A stretch of 5,072 bases of DNA from Candidatus Bipolaricaulota bacterium (GCA_021159405.1 JAGGRX010000018.1:1-5072); one strand, 5' to 3'; shown: positions 1 through 5,021, counted from the stretch's first letter. Notes: generated by a model not told the origin, from the letters alone. Program-made: numbers and translations.

Positions 1-306
1 GAGTACGCGGACAGGATCGTCACCGTTTCCATCCGGCATCCGAAGAAGGGGTTGCAGGAGTACACTGGAATCCGTTTGCTCGACCTACTGGAGGTGGCCG
101 AGGCCCGTATCCCCTGCAAGGTGGCCGTGGTGGCGGCCGATGGGTATCAGAAAACCTTCCTGTACGAGGACATCGAGGCCAACCCCGATATCCTCTTGGC
201 GATCGAGCCCGTAAAGGGACAGGAGAGGCTGGATCTCAAGGTTCCCGGTTACCCGGGATGGTGGTGGGTCAAGGACGTGGTCAAGGTGATCGTGATCGGC
301 GGGTGA
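1..306 (+). CDS. Sulfite-oxidase-fold (molybdopterin-binding-like) protein, C-terminal part, 5'-truncated
   Basis: The reading frame is open from the first base and ends at TGA 304-306, so this is the last 101 residues of a gene that begins outside the window. The pattern fits the C-terminal half of the sulfite oxidase / molybdopterin-dependent oxidoreductase domain (PF00174-type). It has YTGIRLLDLLEVA at about residues 21-33 (family pattern tGv.L.dLLe.A), AADGYQKTF at 45-53 (the conserved 'DGY' strand), LLAIE at 65-69, and a closing VPGYPGWWWVK at 81-91 with a final hydrophobic strand. In full-length enzymes this domain carries a mononuclear Mo or W pterin. The cofactor-ligating Cys would lie upstream and is not visible, so an enzyme and a cofactor-free homologue cannot be told apart. 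No signal peptide can be assessed. It is followed by 84 nt and then the cooC-like gene on the same strand, so the two may be co-transcribed. Confidence 0.75.
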   Translation, partial: EYADRIVTVSIRHPKKGLQEYTGIRLLDLLEVAEARIPCKVAVVAADGYQKTFLYEDIEANPDILLAIEPVKGQERLDLKVPGYPGWWWVKDVVKVIVIGG

Positions 307-337
307 TGACTTCATGCCCTACGCCCGGTTTGCGTTT

Positions 338-368
338 CCTGGAGGAGGCGTTGTGGGCCTCCTCCAGG
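338..368 (+). terminator. Perfect 12-bp stem, 7-nt loop hairpin between the two rightward genes; terminator- or attenuator-like
   Basis: The arms CCTGGAGGAGGC (338-349) and GCCTCCTCCAGG (357-368) are exact reverse complements around the 7-nt loop GTTGTGG, giving a very stable GC-rich stem. No T-run follows on either strand, so it is not a textbook intrinsic terminator. It lies after the stop of the sulfite-oxidase-fold gene and 22 nt before the cooC-like start. It could weaken read-through, protect an mRNA 3' end, or control translation. The left arm contains GGAGGAGG and the right arm its complement; the right arm can also pair with the cooC ribosome site. The structure is seen directly; the role is inferred. 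Confidence 0.4.
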
Positions 369-390
369 TAGATTCTGAGGGGGCAATGTG

Positions 391-1101
391 ATGAAGATCC
401 TGATCTGTGGCAAAGGGGGTTGTGGCAAAAGCACGATCGCGGCCATGTTGGCCAAGCACCTGGCGGAAAGGGGCCACAAGGTCCTCGTGGTCGACGCGGA
501 CGAATCCAACGTCGGCCTCTACAGGATGCTCGGGCTCGGAAAGGTGAAGACCTTAGCGGAATACCTGGGCGGGAAAAGGGGCTTGAAAGACCGCATAAAC
601 GGTGGAGACCTCGCCTTACCCAAGGCCGTGGGAGAAATCCCGGCCGAGGTCCTCTCGTGGAAGGGAAATATCGCCGCTGTTAGCATCGGCAAGATCGAGG
701 AGCCCGGGGAGGGCTGCGCCTGCCTCTACGGCCTTTTGGCCAGGGAATTCCTGAGGAACCTTGAGCTCAGGGAGGACGAGGTCGCCCTGGTGGACACCGA
801 GGCCGGAATAGAGCACTTCGGAAGGGGATTGGACCTCGTGGTCGACCGCATCGTGAACGTGGCGGAGCCGAACCTGGAGTCGCTTCTGCTCTCCCGGAAG
901 ATCCAGGAGCTTTCAACGAAGGCCGGGATAAGAAGCGTCTTCGTCTTAAACAAGGCCATTGCCGGCATCCCGGAGGAAATCGAGCCCGAGCCGGATGTCG
1001 TGTTACCGTTCGACCAAGACCTCCTTCGGGGAAGCCTCGCGGGCAAGGAGGTAGAGCCGCTTCCGCAACTCAAAAGCCTTTGGGACCTTATCAGCCGTTA
1101 G
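391..1101 (+). CDS. cooC: CooC-type nickel-insertion ATPase (carbon monoxide dehydrogenase maturation factor family)
   Basis: This is a cytoplasmic SIMIBI/MinD-type P-loop ATPase of 236 residues. The CooC family uses ATP to deliver Ni to the C-cluster of CO dehydrogenase or to acetyl-CoA synthase. Visible motifs, numbered from ATG 391: deviant Walker A GKGGCGKST (7-15) with its signature lysine, the switch-like VVDADESN (33-40), the CooC-diagnostic metal-binding C-A-C (109-111, in GEGCAC), and DTEAGIEHFGRG (135-146), which in CooC reads D.EAGIEH.GRG. The length is close to the family norm. The CxC plus EAGIEH separates it from Mrp/NBP35 and MinD. GTG 388 is in frame and also possible, but ATG 391 sits 7 nt after GAGGGGG (377-383), better spacing than the 4 nt to GTG. 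No CODH gene is visible, so the client is unknown. Its 3' end overlaps the convergent flavoprotein gene by 11 bp. Confidence 0.88.
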   Translation: MKILICGKGGCGKSTIAAMLAKHLAERGHKVLVVDADESNVGLYRMLGLGKVKTLAEYLGGKRGLKDRINGGDLALPKAVGEIPAEVLSWKGNIAAVSIGKIEEPGEGCACLYGLLAREFLRNLELREDEVALVDTEAGIEHFGRGLDLVVDRIVNVAEPNLESLLLSRKIQELSTKAGIRSVFVLNKAIAGIPEEIEPEPDVVLPFDQDLLRGSLAGKEVEPLPQLKSLWDLISR

Positions 1102-1639
1102 GCTGATTCCCCAACTCGAGGATCCTCCTTGCCAGCCGGCGGGCATCGGCAAGTGCCACTTCATCCTCTTCTATCTCCCCTTTCTCGTAGGCGAAACCGC
1201 TTACGCCGCGATTTGCAGGGATCATCTCATGCTTGAGGAAGAAGGCGTTGATCGCCTCCAAGGCCGCTTCGATCCCATAGCGGCGACCCACCGCGATCGC
1301 CCCGCCGATCTTGTTCCGCAGCTTCCCCCGAAGACACCAGGTACGATCCATGAAGGCCTTCAAGGTGCTGGTCACGTTGTTGAAGAAGACCGGGGTGGCC
1401 AGGATCAACGCATCGGCCGCAAGTAGCTTGGGGTAAATCTCGCACATGTCGTCCTGAACACAACACTCGCCTTTCTCAACGCAGAGGCGACAGGCATAAC
1501 AGGGCTCTATTTCCTTATCGCAGAGAAGGATCAGTTCCGTCTCTGCACCTCCCTTCTCGGCTTCCTCCAACGCTAGTCGCAGAAGATATTCGGTGTTCCC
1601 CCCTCTCCTTGGGCTGCCGCAGATGCCGATGATCTTCAT
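1091..1639 (-). CDS. Iron-sulfur flavoprotein-like NAD(P)H-dependent FMN reductase
   Basis: This 182-residue cytoplasmic protein has the flavodoxin-like FMN-reductase fold. The N-terminal beta strand and phosphate loop GICGSPRRGGNTEYL (5-19) is the FMN-binding signature. PVFFNNVTSTLKAFMDR (83-99) matches the second conserved block (P.y...vs..lK.f.DR) of the family. Between them lies a compact cysteine cluster C47-x2-C50-x2-C53-x5-C59, with an extra C60. This is the CX2CX2CX4-7C pattern that ligates a 4Fe-4S cluster in archaeal and anaerobic-bacterial iron-sulfur flavoproteins (Isf), which pass electrons from ferredoxin or NAD(P)H to O2, H2O2 or other acceptors. The canonical MKIIGICGSPR start fixes ATG 1639, although the ribosome site is weak (GGGGA 11 nt upstream). 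It is the last gene of the leftward cluster, 78 nt after the CMD-fold gene. The substrate is unknown. A plain FMN reductase with structural rather than cluster cysteines is the alternative. Confidence 0.82.
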   Translation of the reverse strand: MKIIGICGSPRRGGNTEYLLRLALEEAEKGGAETELILLCDKEIEPCYACRLCVEKGECCVQDDMCEIYPKLLAADALILATPVFFNNVTSTLKAFMDRTWCLRGKLRNKIGGAIAVGRRYGIEAALEAINAFFLKHEMIPANRGVSGFAYEKGEIEEDEVALADARRLARRILELGNQPNG

Positions 1640-1654
1640 GGCGCTCTGAATCCC

Positions 1655-1681
1655 CGCTGAAGGGTTAGACGAACTTCAACG
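1655..1681 (-). other. Small stem-loop in the leader of the flavoprotein gene
   Basis: On the minus strand CGTTGAAG (1681-1674) can pair with CTTCAGCG (1662-1655) through 8 bp including one G-U pair, around an 11-nt loop. It lies in the 78-nt gap between the CMD-fold stop and the flavoprotein start and ends about 15 nt before that ATG. There is no U-run, so it is not an intrinsic terminator. It could affect mRNA stability or translation, or it may be chance. I see no convincing promoter in this gap, which favours read-through from upstream. Confidence 0.25.
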
Positions 1682-1717
1682 CAGAAAACATGATCCGGCC
1701 CTTTGGCTTCACCGAGG

Positions 1718-2107
1718 TTAGGAGACATCACCGCCCTTTTCCTCCTTCCACTTCCTGACCGCCTCCGCTCCGCTTTTGAGCACGGCCGATGCCCTGACGA
1801 ACCGCGCGAGCAAGATCGCCTGCAGCAGCTCCTCTTCTGAAGCTCCATGATCCCGCCCAGCGATGAGGTAGGACCGAACCATTTCCTCTTCCCCCAAGGC
1901 TGCACAGACTGCAAGACAGATGAGCACCTTTACCTTCTCCGGAAGGTCCCCATAATGCATGGCGTATTGTTTGTCCTCCTGGTGGCGGACGAAAACAGAG
2001 GGAAGTTCTGCAGCAAGGTATTCCAGGAAAGCCGGGATCTCAGACCGCTTCTTCTTCATCTGATTAAGCATAGATGCCGCTTTCTCCCTAATCTCCTCCG
2101 CCTTCAT
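1718..2107 (-). CDS. Carboxymuconolactone decarboxylase (CMD/AhpD-like) fold protein lacking the catalytic cysteines
   Basis: This 129-residue helical protein fits the CMD family (PF02627-type): LPEKVKVLICLAVCAALG (55-72), then a helix, then HGASEEELLQAILLARFVRAS (87-107), corresponding to the usual 'aGat.eEi.eai.va' block. Family members include the AhpD peroxidase partner, 4-carboxymuconolactone decarboxylase and many uncharacterised oligomers. In AhpD-like proteins the segment between these blocks carries CxxC and a nearby His. Here the gapless counterpart reads GEEEMVRSY (72-80), so both cysteines and the His are replaced. The only cysteines are C64 and C68 in the preceding helix, so AhpD-type thiol chemistry is unlikely. 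The frame is open further upstream, but ATG 2107 is chosen because a strong GGAGGTG (2117-2111) lies just before it and the upstream residues look non-coding. It sits between the TDT transporter and the flavoprotein, probably in the same operon. Its function is unknown. Confidence 0.78.
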   Translation of the reverse strand: MKAEEIREKAASMLNQMKKKRSEIPAFLEYLAAELPSVFVRHQEDKQYAMHYGDLPEKVKVLICLAVCAALGEEEMVRSYLIAGRDHGASEEELLQAILLARFVRASAVLKSGAEAVRKWKEEKGGDVS

Positions 2108-2109
2108 CT

Positions 2110-2214
2110 TCACCTCCCTTCTGGAAGTGCATAACCAAAACCGGCATTCACTTGTCCGTTTATCGCCGCCATGTCGGCGCAGGCGCCCTTGCCACCCAAG
2201 CTGATCCCCGGCAT
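2110..2214 (-). CDS. Possible 34-residue small ORF between the transporter and CMD-fold genes
   Basis: The otherwise gene-free 118-nt gap between two leftward genes is almost filled by an ORF from ATG 2214 to TGA 2110-2112. The TGA falls 2 nt before the CMD-fold ATG, inside its ribosome site, a spacing typical of coupled operon genes. The peptide begins MPGISLGGKGACADMAAI, is rich in Gly and Ala, has one Cys (position 12), and ends in a GFGYALPEGR tail. The frame also extends upstream to TTG 2229, which would overlap the transporter stop as TTGA and add five residues (LKKVT before the Met). I recognise no family. Against it: no clear Shine-Dalgarno precedes either start, and so short an ORF can arise by chance in GC-rich DNA. 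The gap also contains a short GGCGC-AG-GCGCC inverted repeat (2176-2187). Confidence 0.3.
   Translation of the reverse strand: MPGISLGGKGACADMAAINGQVNAGFGYALPEGR
2111..2117 (-). promoter_or_regulatory. Strong ribosome binding site deciding the CMD-fold start
   Basis: GGAGGTG within AAGGGAGGTGAAG lies directly ahead of ATG 2107 on the minus strand. It supports this start over the longer open frame, which begins 46 codons upstream at 2245 inside the transporter gene. Confidence 0.8.
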
Positions 2215-2225
2215 CGTTACTTTTT

Positions 2226-3251
2226 TCAATCCTGAAAGAGGTCACCCTTGAAAGCGTGGATCAAGGTTCTCGTCGCGGTTACCGCCCAAAGGGCAAACAG
2301 GAGGATGTACAAGGCAAACCCGATGTGGTCGATGAGCCCTATGCCCAACCGCTGGGCGATCAAGTGGGTAGCAGCCACATATGCCCCCAAAGGGAAGGTG
2401 AACGCCCACCACGACATGGCGTATGGAAGGCTCAAGCGCCGGATGTAGTGCAAGGTGAGGAGAATGGCCATGACCACCCACCACATCCCAAATCCCCAAA
2501 ACAGAAAGCCGAACACTAGGAAAGGTTCCTGATCAGCGATGAAACAGCAGTGCGTCACGAGGTTAAGGAGGGCCACAGTGCCGGCACCGATCGGCCCCAG
2601 GTTTATCCACACGGTGGGGGCTAAAACGTTGGGAAGGGGCTTGTGGAGGAAGAAGCGGTACATGCAGATGGCAAGCAAGGCCAAATAGAGGAAGAAGCCA
2701 GCCCCCCAACCGAAATAGTTGGCGAAGATCACCCACTCGTTCGCTAGTCCCTCGAAGTGGCCGATGACGCGACTCCCAGCGATCGGGATGACGATCAGTC
2801 CCACCGGCGGGATGAACCACGCGGGGTTGACGTGATCGATGGTTACATGCTCGCCTTTGAACATGATGTAAGGGACGAGCAAGGCGAACATGATCGTGAG
2901 GGCGGTCCCCACGACCCAAAACCAAAGTCCTACAGAAAAGCAGTTCCCGATCACCATGAAGTCCGCCGCAAGAACGAGCATCCCTATCGAGAGCGTGGGA
3001 TAGAAGTTGGAGACCACTGGATCGTTGAGGTCGCGTAGGGCACGGGCTCGGAAGAGGATCCAGCGCAAAAGCCAAGGCACAAGGAGGATCCCGAAAAGCG
3101 TCACGTTCAGGTAAAAGAGAGCTTGCGCAACATACCGTAAAAAGGGGAGATACTGGGCGTAAAAAAGGCTGGTCAACGCCAGGATCCCTGTTCCCATGAC
3201 CGAAGCGAACCACGACGGCGCGAAATTCTTGATGAGGTTAGATCCTTTCAT
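2226..3251 (-). CDS. TDT-family (TehA/SLAC1/Mae1-like) membrane channel or exporter
   Basis: This 341-residue integral inner-membrane protein has about ten hydrophobic helices, roughly at 12-33, 41-67, 84-106, 108-132, 146-168, 172-199, 213-235, 243-268, 279-302 and 307-330. Family hallmarks are FAPSWFASVMGTGI (10-23), AWFIPPVGLIVIP (144-156), WINLGPIGAG (215-224) and SWWAFTFPLGAY (280-291). The length matches the family. TDT members include bacterial TehA (tellurite resistance, anion channel), plant SLAC1, yeast Ssu1 (sulfite efflux) and Mae1 (malate), so the substrate cannot be assigned from sequence. F284 or F286 in helix 9 may be the equivalent of the pore-gating Phe of TehA/SLAC1, which is an inference from position. 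ATG 3251 overlaps the arsR stop as ATGA and has only a weak ribosome site, suggesting translational coupling to arsR and control by it. An anion exporter for the toxin or oxyanion sensed by ArsR fits the context best. Confidence 0.87.
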   Translation of the reverse strand: MKGSNLIKNFAPSWFASVMGTGILALTSLFYAQYLPFLRYVAQALFYLNVTLFGILLVPWLLRWILFRARALRDLNDPVVSNFYPTLSIGMLVLAADFMVIGNCFSVGLWFWVVGTALTIMFALLVPYIMFKGEHVTIDHVNPAWFIPPVGLIVIPIAGSRVIGHFEGLANEWVIFANYFGWGAGFFLYLALLAICMYRFFLHKPLPNVLAPTVWINLGPIGAGTVALLNLVTHCCFIADQEPFLVFGFLFWGFGMWWVVMAILLTLHYIRRLSLPYAMSWWAFTFPLGAYVAATHLIAQRLGIGLIDHIGFALYILLFALWAVTATRTLIHAFKGDLFQD

Positions 3252-3535
3252 CGGGAAACCTGTTTCTCACAAGCAAGGGACTCGATACAGTGCAGGAGCC
3301 GAGGGATCTCGGGGCTCGCCAGGCGCCACATGATCCTCACCCCTTCCCGGCGGGATTCCACGAGGCCGGCCCGGGAGAGGATCGCCAGGTGCCGGGAGAC
3401 CACGGAGGGATCGAGCTCCAAAAGGGGAACGAGCTCACAGCCGCACCGCTCTCCGCCCTCGAGGATCTTCAAGATCCTCACCCTGACCGGGCTCGCCAGT
3501 GCCTTGGCCACCTCTGATACACGGAGCTCATCCAT
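3248..3535 (-). CDS. ArsR/SmtB-family winged-helix repressor with CxC sensor motif
   Basis: This is a 95-residue cytoplasmic, dimeric DNA-binding repressor. SPVRVRILKIL (15-25) is the conserved alpha-2 region. ERCGCELVPLLELDPSVVSRH (29-49) runs from the metal-site helix into the recognition helix, and LAILSRAGLVESRREGVRIMWRL (50-72) is the recognition-helix end plus wing. C31 and C33 occupy the place of the CVC in classical ArsR (ELCVCDL), the alpha-3 As(III)/Sb(III) site. C83 and C89 near the C terminus could add thiol ligands or form disulfides. ATG 3535 is chosen because AAGGAGG (3546-3540) lies 4 nt before it. The open frame extends to TTG 3568, but those codons overlap the operator. The gene overlaps the transporter by 4 bp (ATGA). 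A promoter and operator lie directly upstream, implying autoregulation. The inducer may be arsenite, persulfide or another thiophile; the sequence does not say. Confidence 0.9.
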   Translation of the reverse strand: MDELRVSEVAKALASPVRVRILKILEGGERCGCELVPLLELDPSVVSRHLAILSRAGLVESRREGVRIMWRLASPEIPRLLHCIESLACEKQVSR

Positions 3536-3539
3536 CAGG

Positions 3540-3546
3540 CCTCCTT
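3540..3546 (-). promoter_or_regulatory. Ribosome binding site of the arsR-family gene
   Basis: AAGGAGG on the minus strand lies 4 nt before ATG 3535 and decides this start over the upstream in-frame TTG. Its distal three bases fall within the end of the operator palindrome, so a hairpin in the transcript could partly hide it. Confidence 0.75.
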
Positions 3547-3569
3547 GCTTTGTTGTGCAACATCGCAAG
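3544..3569 (-). promoter_or_regulatory. Candidate ArsR operator: 26-bp near-palindrome over the transcription start
   Basis: Reading the plus strand, CTTGC (3544-3548), TT, TGTTG (3551-3555), TG, CAACA (3558-3562), TC and GCAAG (3565-3569) form a dyad centred at 3556.5 with 10 of 12 pairs matching. It starts one base after the -10 hexamer and ends in the ribosome site, so a dimer bound here would cover the start of transcription. That is how ArsR-family proteins usually repress their own promoters. The symmetry is seen directly; binding by this ArsR is inferred. Confidence 0.65.
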
Positions 3570-3570
3570 A

Positions 3571-3599
3571 AGTTTAGTGCTGCCTACAACGCAAGTCAA
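3571..3599 (-). promoter_or_regulatory. Sigma-70-like promoter of the arsR operon
   Basis: On the minus strand TTGACT (-35, 3599-3594) and TAAACT (-10, 3576-3571) are separated by exactly 17 nt. Start of transcription is expected near 3564, inside the operator dyad. The promoter lies in the 122-nt gap between the flavoenzyme stop (3658) and arsR, so the arsR operon can be transcribed on its own. Between this promoter and 3657 I see only a weak 5-bp stem (3608-3627) without a U-run, so read-through from the flavoenzyme gene is not excluded. Confidence 0.6.
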
Positions 3600-3657
3600 G
3601 GGTTTCAGGGATGCTCGATCCGATCCCAGTCCACCGAAATCGCCCCTGACGAGCGCT

Positions 3658-5010
3658 TTAAGTGGCTTTCGACGCCACCGCCTCCGCCGCCTTGATCAGG
3701 GGATAGGCGGTCGGGGGCGCGGTGAGGAGAGGATGGGTGCCGATTTGAGCAGTCACGATTGAGTTTATGGTCATCCTGTTTTGGATGACCAGGCCGATGA
3801 GGTTGACGAGCTCTCCAGTGCTCGCCCCCCCTACAACCTCGCCCCCAAGGAGGACCCCGGACTCCTTGGCCACGATCAGCTTCACGAATTGCCGATGGGC
3901 TCCGGGCATGGAGCCGGGGTGCTTGTCCACCCCGCTGAAGCTTCCCACGACGATATCGAACCCTTCCTTTTTCGCCATGTTCTCGGTCAGCCCGGCTGCC
4001 CCAAAGCCGACCTCACCGATACATGTGGAAAAGATCCCTATGGTCCCTCCCATGGTCTTCACCGAGGAGAGCCTGTACAGGTTCATCCCGGCGATCCTGG
4101 CCTCGGCACAGGCGGTCGAGGCGAGCATCACCGCGCTCGGCCTGCGGGTGAGGAAGTCCCGCTTTTCCGCGCAATCCCCCACGGCGAAGATATCCGGATC
4201 CTCGGTCCTCATATACTCATCCACCCGGATGAACCCGAGCTCGTTGGTCTTGATCCCCGCCTCTTCCGCAAGAGAGGTATTGGGGCGGTAGCCCATACAC
4301 AGGACGACGGCGTCCGCCGGGAGCGTCTCCCCGCTTTCAAGGAGCACCCCGGTCGCCCGCTCTTCCCCTACGATCTCCTTCACCCCAACCCCGGTCCGGA
4401 GTTCAATTCCCCGCTCCTTCAAAAGCCCTTCCACTTGAACGGCGACCTCCTCATCGAAGACGAGGCCCAAGATATGGGGGAGGATTTCGACGATGGTTAC
4501 GTCCTTTCCCCGCTTGCGCAGCTCATCCGCAACCTCTACGCCGATGAACCCACCACCGACGATGACGATCCTCTCACAGGCCTTAAGGTATTCCAGCGCC
4601 TTGTCCAAGTACCCCTTGTCCTTGGGCACGGTGAACACACCCGGAAGGTCCGCCCCTTTTAGCCATCCGGGGACCTTAGGGACGGAGCCGAGCGCCAGCA
4701 CGAGCTTTTCGAACTCGATTTCGCTGCCGCCCGCGGTCCTGCAGGATTTGCGCTCCCGGGAGATGGACACCACCTCGTCGACAACCAGCTCCACGCCCGC
4801 TTTAGTCAACGCCTCGTCGGGTATGACATCTTGAGAGCTTTCCTCTAGAGTACCGAATATATAGGGGATCCCGCAGGGGACGATGGCCTCCTTGGCCTTC
4901 CGCACAAGCAGGAATTTCTTCTCCGGATAGCAGCGCTTCCCCACGGTTGCGGCCACGATACCGGCCGGGCCTCCGCCGATCACCAACACGTCCGCTTTCG
5001 TCTTCGCCAT
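3658..5010 (-). CDS. FAD-dependent pyridine nucleotide-disulfide oxidoreductase, CoA-disulfide reductase / NADH oxidase (Nox) type
   Basis: This 450-residue cytoplasmic flavoenzyme is of full family length. The FAD-binding Rossmann motif is VLVIGGGPAGIVAA (8-21). The NAD(P)H-binding fold is IVIVGGGFIGVEVADEL (148-164). FAVGDCAE (275-282) is the second flavin contact. A C-terminal dimerisation domain (about 320-450) ends in GTHPLLTAPPTAYPL (424-438). The redox centre is the single C46 in VPCGIPY, matching the 'CG.PY' of CoA-disulfide reductase, NADH oxidase/peroxidase and NADH-dependent persulfide/polysulfide reductase. A CxxxxC pair as in glutathione or lipoamide reductase is absent. These enzymes use NAD(P)H to reduce CoA-disulfide, polysulfide, peroxide or O2, and sequence alone does not separate them. 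ATG 5010 follows AAGGAGGG (5021-5014). It lies just upstream of the arsR operon on the same strand, but a separate promoter divides them. A role in thiol or sulfur redox stress is inferred from context. Confidence 0.85.
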   Translation of the reverse strand: MAKTKADVLVIGGGPAGIVAATVGKRCYPEKKFLLVRKAKEAIVPCGIPYIFGTLEESSQDVIPDEALTKAGVELVVDEVVSISRERKSCRTAGGSEIEFEKLVLALGSVPKVPGWLKGADLPGVFTVPKDKGYLDKALEYLKACERIVIVGGGFIGVEVADELRKRGKDVTIVEILPHILGLVFDEEVAVQVEGLLKERGIELRTGVGVKEIVGEERATGVLLESGETLPADAVVLCMGYRPNTSLAEEAGIKTNELGFIRVDEYMRTEDPDIFAVGDCAEKRDFLTRRPSAVMLASTACAEARIAGMNLYRLSSVKTMGGTIGIFSTCIGEVGFGAAGLTENMAKKEGFDIVVGSFSGVDKHPGSMPGAHRQFVKLIVAKESGVLLGGEVVGGASTGELVNLIGLVIQNRMTINSIVTAQIGTHPLLTAPPTAYPLIKAAEAVASKAT

Positions 5011-5013
5011 GAT

Positions 5014-5021
5014 CCCTCCTT
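5014..5021 (-). promoter_or_regulatory. Ribosome binding site of the flavoenzyme gene
   Basis: AAGGAGGG on the minus strand, 3 nt before ATG 5010, is a near-perfect anti-16S match and fixes this start. Confidence 0.75.

Noticed and set aside
2176..2187. GGCGC-AG-GCGCC inverted repeat as a terminator after the transporter gene
   Set aside because: The stem is only 5 bp with a 2-nt loop, too tight to close well, and no U-run follows on the minus strand.
2108..2245. Upstream extension of the CMD-fold frame to 2245
   Set aside because: The extra 46 residues overlap the transporter's end, do not resemble the family, and lack a ribosome site, whereas ATG 2107 has a strong one.
2563..3213. 216-codon minus-strand frame inside the transporter gene
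   Set aside because: It is out of frame with a clear ten-helix TDT protein, and its translation is Arg/His/Pro-rich as expected for an alternative frame of GC-rich DNA.
3536..3568. TTG start of arsR at 3568
   Set aside because: It would place the operator and ribosome site inside the coding region; ATG 3535 follows AAGGAGG and matches the usual ArsR length.
3608..3627. GGGAT/ATCCC stem as terminator of the flavoenzyme gene
   Set aside because: A 5-bp stem with a 10-nt loop and no T-run is within chance expectation.
3781..4662. 293-codon open frame on the plus strand opposite the flavoenzyme gene
   Set aside because: It is a shadow of a gene with complete family motifs on the other strand. 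The translation is Pro/His/Arg-rich with no recognisable domain and no ribosome site.
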